A DNA stretch of 64,000 nucleotides from JBDHXE01 sp035445085. Its GTDB lineage: Bacteria; Bacteroidota; Ignavibacteria; Kapaibacteriales; UBA2268. The stretch lies in contig DAOMQA010000003.1 of the NCBI GenBank assembly GCA_035445085.1, positions 1 through 64,000 of the forward strand, given 5' to 3'. The notes below the pieces were generated by a model. It was not told where the DNA came from. It saw only the letters and a list, made by a program, of their open reading frames with translations, and searched no databases. Within the stretch, counting starts at the first letter, position 1; the number at the start of each line of letters is the position of its first letter. Shown here in pieces: positions 26,624 through 35,882 of this stretch. The translations under genes and the position numbers were made by a program.

Positions 26624-27082
26624 ATGTTTGTATCTCAAGAATTATTAGTAGAAATTGTAAAAGAATTGAAAGCTATAGGTAAAAAGGTTGTTTTTACTAA
26701 TGGCTGCTTTGATATTGTCCATACTGGGCACATTTCTTATTTAAACGAAAGCAAAAAATTGGGTGATATTCTAATTGTTGCTCTTAATACAGATGATTCG
26801 GTAAAGAAATTAAAAGGGGAGTTACGTCCTATCAATAATCAACACGATAGAGCTATAGTTGTAGATGCTCTAAAATCTGTTGATTACGTTTGTTTGTTCT
26901 CTGAGGATACACCTTTTAATATAATTGCTAATATTATACCCGATGTACTAACTAAAGGGGGCGATTATGTAGCCGAAGATATTGTAGGCTACGATATTGT
27001 AACTCAAAATAATGGTCAAGTAATTGTAATTAATTTTGTTGATGGCAAATCAACAACCTCTATTATTAATAAGATGAAATAA
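26624..27082 (+). CDS. rfaE2: D-glycero-beta-D-manno-heptose 1-phosphate adenylyltransferase (HldE C-terminal type)
   Basis: A 152-aa nucleotidyltransferase with the signature NGCFDIVHTGHISYL. It couples heptose 1-phosphate with ATP to give ADP-heptose. I chose the ATG at 26624 because AGGA lies 8 nt upstream. An in-frame TTG at 26600, overlapping rfaE1, would add eight unconserved residues. Its stop codon overlaps the start of the next gene by one base. The pair implies an LPS or heptose-containing envelope. Confidence 0.92.
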   Translation: MFVSQELLVEIVKELKAIGKKVVFTNGCFDIVHTGHISYLNESKKLGDILIVALNTDDSVKKLKGELRPINNQHDRAIVVDALKSVDYVCLFSEDTPFNIIANIIPDVLTKGGDYVAEDIVGYDIVTQNNGQVIVINFVDGKSTTSIINKMK

Positions 27083-27888
27083 TGAAAAGCAAATTCTTAT
27101 ATATAGTCATAGGGATACTACTTCTCTTTTCTTGTGAAAGCCAAACACATCTGGCAGAATCAAATAAGGAGAATAAAAAGGACATTGATGTTGTGCAACA
27201 GAAAATGTATAATGTTTCTATCGTAAGGAAATTTCCACACGATTCATTAGCTTTTACACAAGGACTTGATGTGTATAATGGCTTTATTTACGAATCAACA
27301 GGGCAATTAGGCCAATCTAGTATTAGAAAGGTTGATTGGAATACTGGAGAAGTGCTTAAAAAGAAAAGTATTCCTTTTAAATATTTTGGCGAAGGGCTAA
27401 CTATATTTAATAATGAAATATATTATTTTACTTGGCAGGACAAGATTGGCTGGACTTTTGATATAGAAACATTTAACCAAAAAACTCCATTTTGTTATGA
27501 TTCCGAAGGCTGGGGCTTAACAAGCAATGACAAGTCTCTAATTATGACTGATGGTACGAACTTGATAAGGTATAAAGACAAGGATAATTTTAATACCTTA
27601 GCTATTAAAGAAGTATTATATCAAGGACAGCCACTTAAATTCTTAAACGAAATTGAATACGTTGATGGCGATATATATGCAAATATATGGGGTAAAGATC
27701 AAATTGCAGTTATTGATGAAAAGACAGGTGCTGTTAAAACATTAATCGATCTGTCATTTCTTAGAAATGAGCTTGAAGGTAGCAGATTAGCCGAAGTGCT
27801 TAATGGTATTGCTTATAATTCAGAAACTAAAACATTTATTGTAACTGGAAAGAATTGGCCCTTTTATTTTGAATTAAAAATTGATTAA
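27082..27888 (+). CDS. Glutaminyl-peptide cyclotransferase (plant/bacterial type) lipoprotein
   Basis: A 268-aa predicted lipoprotein with a signal peptide and lipobox LLFSC (Cys near residue 18). The mature part is the five-bladed beta-propeller glutamine cyclotransferase family, with YESTGQLGQSSIRK and FLNEIEYVDGDIYANIWG as strong marks. The enzyme converts N-terminal glutamine of peptides to pyroglutamate. It is expected on the periplasmic face. It is coupled to rfaE2 by a one-base overlap. Confidence 0.87.
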   Translation: MKSKFLYIVIGILLLFSCESQTHLAESNKENKKDIDVVQQKMYNVSIVRKFPHDSLAFTQGLDVYNGFIYESTGQLGQSSIRKVDWNTGEVLKKKSIPFKYFGEGLTIFNNEIYYFTWQDKIGWTFDIETFNQKTPFCYDSEGWGLTSNDKSLIMTDGTNLIRYKDKDNFNTLAIKEVLYQGQPLKFLNEIEYVDGDIYANIWGKDQIAVIDEKTGAVKTLIDLSFLRNELEGSRLAEVLNGIAYNSETKTFIVTGKNWPFYFELKID

Positions 27889-27893
27889 AAAAA

Positions 27894-28490
27894 ATGAATA
27901 CAAATGAAATCATTAGTTGGTGCAGGGAAAATAGACCAATTAATTCTATTTTAGAAATACCCGAACATTATTTTAAACATTTCACGTTAGAGCAAGCAGA
28001 GGTGTTCAAGAGTGAATACCCTAATGATACAATGTTTAAACTACCTGAAAGAGAAATACAGTTTTTTGAATGGCTTAAGTTACACTCTAATAATATTTGG
28101 GCAGACTTATGGTCAGATGACTTATTTCCACCGTATTATGTAAGTATAGCTTTATTTCATAGATTTTTGGATAGTGCTTATTTAGGCTACCCCATTTGCG
28201 AATTAAGGCAAAATGATAACTATTACTTCGTTCCACAGCACTTAGCCGATAAAGAATCGGTATTATTGGTAGATTCAGCTAAATCAAGGTATATTGCTAA
28301 GGAAGCCTTAACTGTCCAACAGTGGTTAGCTTTGTCGATATCGGTAGCACCAGTAGATATATGGCACTTTGCCTATAAAAACGATTTGTCTATTCAAGAT
28401 TGTATGGAGTCAGTTAAATTATTAGTTGATGAGAACTTATTGGTTCATTTGAAAGAGGCAGAGCATTTGTCAGTTTTTGTGGAAATATAA
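27894..28490 (+). CDS. Hypothetical protein
   Basis: I do not recognise this 198-aa protein. It has no signal peptide, membrane segment or cysteine-rich motif. It is mixed alpha/beta, Trp- and Tyr-rich (about seven Trp), with a likely helical C-terminal part that looks like a small winged-helix segment (SIQDCMESVKLLVDENLLVH), but that is weak. It starts 5 nt after the cyclotransferase stop and ends 2 nt before the aspartokinase start, so it belongs to the same operon. Base use is like its neighbours. Confidence 0.6.
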   Translation: MNTNEIISWCRENRPINSILEIPEHYFKHFTLEQAEVFKSEYPNDTMFKLPEREIQFFEWLKLHSNNIWADLWSDDLFPPYYVSIALFHRFLDSAYLGYPICELRQNDNYYFVPQHLADKESVLLVDSAKSRYIAKEALTVQQWLALSISVAPVDIWHFAYKNDLSIQDCMESVKLLVDENLLVHLKEAEHLSVFVEI

Positions 28491-28492
28491 AA

Positions 28493-29737
28493 TTGGATAT
28501 TACAATCCAGAAGTTTGGAGGAACGTCTGTTGGTAGTGCTTTGGCTATTTCCCAACTCTATTGCCGTGCTATTGAGTGCGATAGCGACGTAAAGATAGTT
28601 GTTTCGTCTGCCATGAGCGGAGTAACTGATATGCTTGTACAAGCATCAGAACTTGCCGAAAATAATCTTAAAGATGCAATTGTTATATTTAATCAGATAA
28701 AAGACAAGCATATAAGAACAATTGAAGAGTTGCAAATTAATGATGAGAAATTATATTCAGAAATCAATTTAAAATTTGATACACTCTTTGATTTGCTTAC
28801 GGGTATCAATTATATCAGCGAAATTACAAATAAAATTAAAGACAACGTTCTTTCCTTTGGCGAACAGCTTTCTACTCTTATTTTATATCATTATTTTATC
28901 AAGAATAGTCAAAACTGCGAATTACTATATTCACCGCAATTAATTATTACAGATTCTAATCATTGTAACGCTAAGATAGATTTTAAATTGAGTTGCAAAG
29001 AATTTTTAAATCTTAAACTTAATTCTGGCTATATATATATAATGCAGGGATTTATTGCCTCTGACGAATTTGGGAATATTACTACTCTTGGCAGAGGTGG
29101 AAGCGATTATTCAGCAGCAATTATAGCTTATTGTTTAACTCAATGCCATTATAAAATTAAAGAAATAGAAATTTGGACAGATGTAGATGGTATCATGACC
29201 GCCGACCCTCGTATTAAACCCACAGCAACGACAATACCCGAAATTAGTTATGACGACGTTCTCAAATTATCATACTTTGGTGCTAAAGTTGTTCACCCTG
29301 ATACAGTCAAACCAGCGATAGATATTAATATTCCGGTAATAGTAAGAAATACGTTCAATCCCAGCAATCTTGGAACTAAGATATTAAAATTATCAGATAA
29401 TAACCAAGTCGTAGAAATTAAATTGAAATCTCCTATGATTTTAGAAATGACAGACTATAATTTAAGTAAATTAGCAAATGAAACTAATAGACTAATCGAA
29501 ATACTTTTAAATGCTGGCAGTATCATTTATTATCAGCAAGTATCAGTATACAACTCTATTATTATTTTTCAAGATGTTAATATTCAGATTAATGATTATA
29601 TAATAGGCATAGAATATATATTGCACAGTGCAGATATATATTGTCTAATCGGAAAATACGAAAACCAAGCAATAGAAAAAGCAAAGTTAATAAGGGGCAT
29701 AGATGAAACAATTACTCTCTTTATGATACAAAGCTAA
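28493..29737 (+). CDS. lysC: Aspartate kinase
   Basis: A 414-aa enzyme that phosphorylates aspartate, the entry to lysine, threonine and methionine synthesis. The nucleotide motif QKFGGTSVGSA starts at residue 6. The substrate and ATP sites show LGRGGSDYSAA and EIWTDVDGIMTADPR. The C-terminal part (about residues 300-414) is a diverged ACT-like regulatory region and weaker than in typical enzymes. No ATG is available in frame near the start; TTG at 28493, just upstream of the conserved ITIQKFGG, is the only sensible one. Confidence 0.9.
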   Translation: MDITIQKFGGTSVGSALAISQLYCRAIECDSDVKIVVSSAMSGVTDMLVQASELAENNLKDAIVIFNQIKDKHIRTIEELQINDEKLYSEINLKFDTLFDLLTGINYISEITNKIKDNVLSFGEQLSTLILYHYFIKNSQNCELLYSPQLIITDSNHCNAKIDFKLSCKEFLNLKLNSGYIYIMQGFIASDEFGNITTLGRGGSDYSAAIIAYCLTQCHYKIKEIEIWTDVDGIMTADPRIKPTATTIPEISYDDVLKLSYFGAKVVHPDTVKPAIDINIPVIVRNTFNPSNLGTKILKLSDNNQVVEIKLKSPMILEMTDYNLSKLANETNRLIEILLNAGSIIYYQQVSVYNSIIIFQDVNIQINDYIIGIEYILHSADIYCLIGKYENQAIEKAKLIRGIDETITLFMIQS

Positions 29738-29895
29738 GTTAATTGCTTAATATTTTTATTGCTATTGCTATTGCTAATTATATAGATTTGTTGTTAAGTT
29801 GTCTAAAATTACCATTAATAGCAAATACTTTTCAATAATTTACGTCAATACACTAATTTTTTATAATTTATTAAAGTGTAGATTTATTTTCCTTA

Positions 29896-29926
29896 TTGCT
29901 TATATAATTAATAATAGTTACTTTTG
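29896..29926 (+). promoter_or_regulatory. Bacteroidota-type promoter of atpD
   Basis: TTG at 29896-29898 and TACTTTTG at 29919-29926 match the -33 and -7 elements with a 20-nt spacer. The atpD ATG is 56 nt downstream. The preceding intergenic DNA also holds three tandem ATTGCT units at 29758-29775. Confidence 0.72.
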
Positions 29927-29981
29927 CACTTTATTTTTTGTCGATATTGAAAAATTCAAAATTTATATTAAGGTTTAGAGT

Positions 29982-31388
29982 ATGAACGAAGGCGTAATAA
30001 TTCAGGTAATCGGTCCAGTAGTAGACGTGCAATTTCCTGAAGGTAAAATTCCTCCTATTTACAATGCATTGAAAATTCCGGTAGTCTCTCTCGAAGATAA
30101 AAAAGCATCTGAATTGGTAGTGGAGGTTCAGCAACACTTAGGGGAAGATAGAGTAAGAACAGTGGCAATGGATACAACAGACGGGCTTGTCCGTGGTATG
30201 AAAGTTGTAGATACTGGCAAACCTATATCCATCCCAGTAGGTCCTAATATACTTGGTAGAATGATAAACGTTACAGGTGATGTAATTGATGGTAAAGGTC
30301 CTATCAAGACTGATTCTTTCTTGCAAATTCACAGAGCTGCACCAGAGTTTAAAGACCTCTCTACAACCAAAGAAATGTTTGAAACAGGGATAAAGGTTAT
30401 TGATCTTATTCAGCCTTTTACAAAAGGTGGTAAGACTGGTTTGTTCGGTGGTGCTGGTGTAGGTAAAACAGTAATTATTCAAGAGCTTATTCACAATATT
30501 GCTAAGCACCATGGGGGCTTCTCTGTATTTGCGGGCGTTGGTGAAAGAACTCGTGAAGGTAATGACCTATACTTAGAAATGAGTGAATCTGGAGTTATCG
30601 ACAAGACCACCTTAGTGTTCGGACAAATGAACGAACCACCTGGAGCGCGTTCAAGAGTAGCTTTAACAGCTCTTACAGTAGCTGAATATTTTAGAGATAT
30701 GGAAGGTAGAGACGTTCTTTTGTTCGTTGATAATGTTTTCCGTTTTATTCAAGCAGGCTCTGAAGTGTCGGCACTCTTAGGGCGTATGCCGTCTGCGGTA
30801 GGTTATCAACCTACATTGGCTACAGAATTAGGTACTTTACAAGAAAGAATTGCTTCTACAAACAAAGGTTCTATTACTTCTGTTCAAGCTGTTTATGTAC
30901 CTGCAGATGACTTAACGGATCCTGCACCAGCAAATACTTTCTCGCACTTAGATGCGAAAACAGTATTATCTCGTCAAATTGCCGAACTTGGTATATATCC
31001 AGCGGTAGATCCATTAGATTCAAGTTCAAGAATATTAGACCCATTAGTGATTGGCGACGACCACTATAACACAGCTATTAGATGTACTAGGATATTACAA
31101 ACATACAAGGATTTACAAGATATTATTAATATCTTAGGTATGGATGAATTGTCTGATGAAGATAAATTAACAGTGCACAGAGCAAGAAAAATTCAAAGAT
31201 TCTTCTCGCAGCCTTTCTCCGTTGCTGAACAATTTACAGGCTATGCAGGTAAGTATGTTAAGATTGCAGATACTATTGCTGGTTTTAAGGCTATTATCAA
31301 TGGTGAATGCGATGAGATTCCTGAAGGTGAATTTGCTTACAAAGGAACAATTGACGAAGTATTTGATGCTTGGAAAAAGAATAAATAG
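29982..31388 (+). CDS. atpD: F1F0 ATP synthase subunit beta
   Basis: A 468-aa catalytic subunit of the F1 head. The P-loop is GGAGVGKT (about residue 155), with GERTREGNDLY and the family mark PAVDPLDSSSR. The length is normal. With atpC it forms a two-gene operon; the other ATP synthase genes are not in the window. Separation of atpDC from the rest is common in Bacteroidota and Chlorobiota. Confidence 0.98.
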   Translation: MNEGVIIQVIGPVVDVQFPEGKIPPIYNALKIPVVSLEDKKASELVVEVQQHLGEDRVRTVAMDTTDGLVRGMKVVDTGKPISIPVGPNILGRMINVTGDVIDGKGPIKTDSFLQIHRAAPEFKDLSTTKEMFETGIKVIDLIQPFTKGGKTGLFGGAGVGKTVIIQELIHNIAKHHGGFSVFAGVGERTREGNDLYLEMSESGVIDKTTLVFGQMNEPPGARSRVALTALTVAEYFRDMEGRDVLLFVDNVFRFIQAGSEVSALLGRMPSAVGYQPTLATELGTLQERIASTNKGSITSVQAVYVPADDLTDPAPANTFSHLDAKTVLSRQIAELGIYPAVDPLDSSSRILDPLVIGDDHYNTAIRCTRILQTYKDLQDIINILGMDELSDEDKLTVHRARKIQRFFSQPFSVAEQFTGYAGKYVKIADTIAGFKAIINGECDEIPEGEFAYKGTIDEVFDAWKKNK

Positions 31389-31422
31389 TTAAAAAACTCT
31401 AATTAATATTAGATTTAATAAA

Positions 31423-31833
31423 ATGGCAGAAAAAAAATTAAAAGTAGATATTATTACACCAAATCAGACTCTTTATTCTGGAGAGGCTGATTTGGTTAAT
31501 GTACCCGGCATACTATCACCATTTGAGATTTTATTTAATCACGCACCTATTGTGTCTGGATTAGATAGAGGAATAATTAAAATTGATGATAAAAAGGAAG
31601 GGAATAAACGATTTATTTCAAGTTCAGGCTTTATAGAAGTATTAAATAATAAAGTATCTATATTAGTTGAAAAGGCTTTTGATGAAAATACTCTCAAAGT
31701 CGAAGATTTAAATAAAAATATTGATACATTAACACAAAAACTTCATAATTTAGAGCAAAACTCTAATGAGTTTATGAAATTAAGAAGTGAAATTGAATTT
31801 GAAGAGTATTGTAAAAAAATTATTTCAAAATAA
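31423..31833 (+). CDS. atpC: F1F0 ATP synthase subunit epsilon
   Basis: A 136-aa subunit of the central stalk. The N-terminal beta-sandwich (about residues 5-85) has the family mark GILSPFEILFNHAPIV, and the C-terminal helices follow (about residues 90-136), which brake ATP hydrolysis in other bacteria. It follows atpD after 34 nt, and a GC-rich hairpin ends the operon. Confidence 0.93.
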   Translation: MAEKKLKVDIITPNQTLYSGEADLVNVPGILSPFEILFNHAPIVSGLDRGIIKIDDKKEGNKRFISSSGFIEVLNNKVSILVEKAFDENTLKVEDLNKNIDTLTQKLHNLEQNSNEFMKLRSEIEFEEYCKKIISK

Positions 31834-31835
31834 TT

Positions 31836-31856
31836 AAGGGGCATTTTGCCCCTTTA
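31836..31856 (+). terminator. Hairpin terminator between atpC and guaB
   Basis: AAGGGGC (31836-31842) and GCCCCTT (31848-31854) form a 7-bp stem with a 5-nt loop, starting immediately after the atpC stop. The T tail is short, so read-through into guaB is possible. Confidence 0.7.
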
Positions 31857-31868
31857 CAAAGTATTATT

Positions 31869-33335
31869 ATGAATCATCCTAAAATTGCATTCGAGGGTAT
31901 TACTTACGATGATGTATTGTTGATACCAGCGTACTCAGAAGTTTTACCAAGAGAAACTAATGTTTCTACAAGACTAACAAAAAATATTTCTCTAAACATA
32001 CCATTAGTTTCCGCTGCTATGGATACTGTAACCGATGCGCAAATGGCGATTGCTATTGCACGTGAAGGTGGTATTGGAGTGATACATAAAAATTTGTCTA
32101 TTGCAGCTCAAGCTGCCGAAGTAGACAAAGTAAAACGAAGCGAAAGTGGCATGATCAAAAATCCTATCACTTTAACTAAAAGTAAAAACGTTGCTGATGC
32201 TTTAGAATTAATGGCTAAATACCATATTTCTGGTATTCCCGTTGTAGATGAAAATATGACTCTAATAGGCATTATTACTAATAGAGATTTGCGTTTTAAG
32301 CCAAATAAAAACCAATTAATCTCGGAAATAATGACAAATGATGGGCTAATAACATTACCTGAAGGGTCTACTTTAGATGATGCTGAAAAGGTTCTACAAA
32401 ATTATAGAATAGAGAAGTTACCAGTAGTTGATGAAAATAATAAGTTGAAAGGCTTAATTACTTTTAAAGATATTCAAAAAAAGAAAAAGCACCCGTATTC
32501 ATGCAAAGATGAATTAGGTCGTTTACGTGTAAGCGCGGCGGTCGGAATTGCTTATGATACTATGGAGAGAGTGGACGCTCTTGTTGCTGCTGGGGTTGAT
32601 GCAATATTTGTAGATACTGCTCACGGTCATCATATTGGTGTTCTGAAGATGGTGGCAAAAATTAGAGAAAAATACTCAAATATATCTTTAATTGGTGGCA
32701 ATATTGCTACTGGTGAGGCTGCTAAAGCTCTTATTGATTCTGGGGTTGATGCTGTGAAAATTGGCATTGGACCGGGCTCTATTTGTACTACAAGAATTAT
32801 TGCAGGAGTGGGTGTTCCTCAATTATCAGCTATAATTAATGTAGTAGAAGAAACTTCAAAATATAATATTCCTGTAATTGCTGATGGTGGCGTAAAGCAA
32901 ACTGGTGATATAGCTAAGGCTATTGCTGCTGGGGCTGATTCGGTTATGATTGGTAATTTATTTGCTGGGCACGAAGAAAGCCCTGGAGAGAGAATTATTT
33001 ACGAAAGAAGAGCATATAAAATATACAGAGGAATGGGGTCTGAAGGTGCAATGAAACAAGGAAGTGCAGACAGATATTTCCAAGATGTAGAAGACGAGAT
33101 TAGTAAATATGTGCCTGAAGGTATTGAAGGTAGAATTCCTTTCAAAGGTGCTGTAAGCGATACAATTTATCAATTAGTTGGTGGGTTAAGGGCAGCTATG
33201 GGATATTGTGGTTGCAAAACAATTGATGAAATGAAAACAAAAACAAAATTTAACAGAATTACTAATGCTGGATTAAGAGAATCTCACCCGCATAACGTGA
33301 GTATTACTCAAGAATCGCCTAATTATTACGTTTAA
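31869..33335 (+). CDS. guaB: Inosine-5'-monophosphate dehydrogenase
   Basis: A 488-aa enzyme that oxidises IMP to XMP, the committed step of GMP synthesis. The catalytic loop GIGPGSICTTR places Cys306. The TIM barrel is split at about residues 95-205 by a tandem CBS-domain pair (HISGIPVVDEN, IEKLPVVDEN) that senses nucleotides. The flap YRGMGSEGAM is present. Length is normal. It precedes the M24 peptidase gene by 26 nt. Confidence 0.98.
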   Translation: MNHPKIAFEGITYDDVLLIPAYSEVLPRETNVSTRLTKNISLNIPLVSAAMDTVTDAQMAIAIAREGGIGVIHKNLSIAAQAAEVDKVKRSESGMIKNPITLTKSKNVADALELMAKYHISGIPVVDENMTLIGIITNRDLRFKPNKNQLISEIMTNDGLITLPEGSTLDDAEKVLQNYRIEKLPVVDENNKLKGLITFKDIQKKKKHPYSCKDELGRLRVSAAVGIAYDTMERVDALVAAGVDAIFVDTAHGHHIGVLKMVAKIREKYSNISLIGGNIATGEAAKALIDSGVDAVKIGIGPGSICTTRIIAGVGVPQLSAIINVVEETSKYNIPVIADGGVKQTGDIAKAIAAGADSVMIGNLFAGHEESPGERIIYERRAYKIYRGMGSEGAMKQGSADRYFQDVEDEISKYVPEGIEGRIPFKGAVSDTIYQLVGGLRAAMGYCGCKTIDEMKTKTKFNRITNAGLRESHPHNVSITQESPNYYV

Positions 33336-33361
33336 AGTTAGATAAAGGAAGGTCTAAAATT

Positions 33362-34519
33362 ATGGCAAAAAAATCAACTAAATCAACTGATGATATTTCT
33401 AAACAAAGTTCTATTAAGGATGATATTATATATCCAAAAATTATTGATAGAAGGCTTCAGCAAATTAGATTTCAACTAGAAGATCAAAAGGTTGAAAGTA
33501 TCTGTATTGTTAATATTTCAAATATTAGATATATTACGAATTTTTCGGGTTTAAATGCCCTAGTATTTGTCCACGAAAATGAAGTTCACTTTATTACTGA
33601 CGATAGATATGAAGATCAGATCAAAACTGAATTGTTTAATTTGCCTAATTTGCATACTCATATTACAAGAGACCCTTGGAATTATATTGCTAATTCAGAG
33701 ATATTAAAGGATATTCAATCTATTGCGTTTGAAGCAGAGTATATGCCGTATGCCGAGGCTGTAGAAATACGTAATATTATTAGACCTGTAAAATTTAAAC
33801 CAGCAACCAATATGGTTACGCGATTTATGCAAACGAAAGGTCCAGAAGAAATAAGCTATATTAAAAAATCATTAGAAATTTCTAATAAAGTTTATGAATA
33901 TTTGCTTAGCTTCATCAAGCCCGGTATGACTGAAATTGATGTTGCTACTGAAATTGGTTATCAAGCACGAAAGTTTGGTTCAGAAGGTGATACCTCTGAA
34001 ATAATTGTTGTGAGTGGTAACAGAGGATCTTTAGTCTTTGGTAACCCATCTGATAAAAAAATTAAAAAGAATGATCTAATTATCGTAGATTATGGTGCAC
34101 GTATCAATGGTTTTGGGAGTGATATTTCTAGAACTATTTCTATGGGCAAAGTATCTAAAGAGCAAAAGGCTATGTACCAAACTATCCGTAAAGCACAAAA
34201 CGCAGCTCTTGCCGAAGTAAGACCTGGGATGAATGGTAAGCACTTGGACCATATTGTAAGAAATATTATTAAAAATGATGGCTTTGGTGATAGCTTTAAG
34301 CACACATCGGGGCATGGCATTGGTATTGCAGCCATAGAAAGCCCTTTAATATCTAATTATTTAAATCATGAAATAGTACCCGAAGATGCTATACTTGGTA
34401 TTGAACCCGGTATTTATGCGTCAGATAAATTTGGCATTAGAAGCGAGCAAGTAATGTTAGTCAAGAATTATGGTGGAGAGTTGTTGCTTGCCGCACCAGA
34501 CGAAATTGCAGTAATATAA
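33362..34519 (+). CDS. Xaa-Pro aminopeptidase, M24 family
   Basis: A 385-aa metallopeptidase. The N-terminal creatinase-like domain covers about residues 30-165 and the pita-bread catalytic domain about 170-385. All five metal ligands are seen: Asp in VDYGARINGFGSD (two), His in HTSGHGIG, Glu in GIEPGIYA, and Glu in RSEQVMLV. It cleaves N-terminal residues next to proline, or acts as a related dipeptidase. It is cytosolic, with a Lys/Ser/Thr-rich N-terminal extension of about 25 residues. Confidence 0.9.
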   Translation: MAKKSTKSTDDISKQSSIKDDIIYPKIIDRRLQQIRFQLEDQKVESICIVNISNIRYITNFSGLNALVFVHENEVHFITDDRYEDQIKTELFNLPNLHTHITRDPWNYIANSEILKDIQSIAFEAEYMPYAEAVEIRNIIRPVKFKPATNMVTRFMQTKGPEEISYIKKSLEISNKVYEYLLSFIKPGMTEIDVATEIGYQARKFGSEGDTSEIIVVSGNRGSLVFGNPSDKKIKKNDLIIVDYGARINGFGSDISRTISMGKVSKEQKAMYQTIRKAQNAALAEVRPGMNGKHLDHIVRNIIKNDGFGDSFKHTSGHGIGIAAIESPLISNYLNHEIVPEDAILGIEPGIYASDKFGIRSEQVMLVKNYGGELLLAAPDEIAVI

Positions 34520-34531
34520 GGTCCGAATTAA

Positions 34532-35812
34532 GTGATGTCTGATACTGAAGCTATCGAGAAACGTAGCGTTCTTTTTATTTCTTATTACTATCCCCCAATG
34601 GGGCTTAGTGGCGTGCAAAGAACTCTCAAATTCTCTAAATATTTGCCTGAATATAATTGGAAGCCTATAATTTTGTCCGTTGAACCTAATCATTACTTTG
34701 CTTATGATGACGAAATGTTAAATGAGCTTGGCGATGATGTATTAATATATAGAACCGAATCAAAAAATAAAAATAAAAATAGAACAAAAAGTACATATTA
34801 TAATTTATACTTACAGAATATAGGACGCTATCTTCTTTCTTTCGTTAATATACCTGATTCTAAGGCTAAATGGAAAAAGCAAGCAATTGCTTTAGGCGAA
34901 AAAATAATTAAAGAACATAAAATTGATGTTATTTATGCCACTGCACCCCCGTATACTGATTTTCTTGTTGCTTTGGAGCTGTCTAAGAAGTTTGATATAC
35001 CATTTGTTGTTGATTATAGGGATTTATGGGTGGATAATAAATTTAATTTTTTCCCTACCCCCTACCATAAAAATAGGAATGAACAATTAGAACACGAGAT
35101 TTTAGTTCATGCTAATAGAATAATTGTTATTACTAGAACTGCAAAAGAAACTTTATTAAAGAGATATAAGTTTCTAAACCACTTAGATATTTCAATAATA
35201 ACTCATGGCTATGATAAGGAAGACTTTGATAAGGTTGGAGCGGTAGACAAAGTAAAAGAGAAATTAGTAATAACTCATTCGGGTATGTTCCAAGATGATA
35301 GAACTCCTAAATATTTTTTAAAAGCATTATCTGAAGCTATAAAAGTAAAACCTGAAATAAAAGATAAGATAGAAATACGCTTTGTTGGACTGATGAGACC
35401 TTCGCATACCAAACTAATATCTAAACTGAAACTAGAACAAAATTGTAAGCTATATGATTATGTTACTCATAGCGAATCTATTCGTCATCTATTAGAGTCA
35501 GATGTTTTATGGTTGATGATGAAAGATACCGTTAGAACACCGGGTAAGTTATATGAGTATATAGGTGCGGGAAAGCCAATTCTGATAAATGCCCCTATTG
35601 GAAGTATGAGGCAGCTTGCTTCTGAAAGTGGGCTTGCATTTGTAACTGACCCCGATGATATTAAACAAATAACAGAAGAAATTCTAAAGATATATGATTT
35701 GTGGAAAACTAATGATTTGCCAAAGCCTAATAAGGATTTTATAAATTTATTCAATAGACAGCAACTAACAGCTTCGTTAGCAAAAGAATTAGCATTGGCT
35801 TGTAAAGTTTAA
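34532..35812 (+). CDS. Glycosyltransferase family 4-like protein
   Basis: A 426-aa GT-B-fold glycosyltransferase. The N-terminal acceptor domain starts with the GT4-like YYYPPMGLSGVQR loop. The C-terminal donor domain has GMFQDDRTPKYFLKAL and LYEYIGAGKPIL, in which the conserved Glu binds the nucleotide sugar. It probably adds a sugar to an envelope glycan such as LPS or exopolysaccharide. Donor and acceptor are unknown. It begins 12 nt after the peptidase gene. Confidence 0.85.
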   Translation: MMSDTEAIEKRSVLFISYYYPPMGLSGVQRTLKFSKYLPEYNWKPIILSVEPNHYFAYDDEMLNELGDDVLIYRTESKNKNKNRTKSTYYNLYLQNIGRYLLSFVNIPDSKAKWKKQAIALGEKIIKEHKIDVIYATAPPYTDFLVALELSKKFDIPFVVDYRDLWVDNKFNFFPTPYHKNRNEQLEHEILVHANRIIVITRTAKETLLKRYKFLNHLDISIITHGYDKEDFDKVGAVDKVKEKLVITHSGMFQDDRTPKYFLKALSEAIKVKPEIKDKIEIRFVGLMRPSHTKLISKLKLEQNCKLYDYVTHSESIRHLLESDVLWLMMKDTVRTPGKLYEYIGAGKPILINAPIGSMRQLASESGLAFVTDPDDIKQITEEILKIYDLWKTNDLPKPNKDFINLFNRQQLTASLAKELALACKV

Positions 35813-35882
35813 TAATATATTATTAAACAAATCGTATTAAAATGATTATTCTTATTTTTTTATATTTTTTAGGAGCATTTAT

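Noticed and set aside
29758..29775. Three ATTGCT units upstream of atpD as a phase-variation repeat
   Set aside because: It is only three units, outside the promoter elements and any reading frame.
34076..34335. Antisense open frames inside the M24 peptidase gene
   Set aside because: They are opposite-strand shadows of a well-supported gene, with no ribosome site or recognisable domain. The same holds for the other antisense frames across the window, for example inside gpsA, guaB, ccoI and actA.
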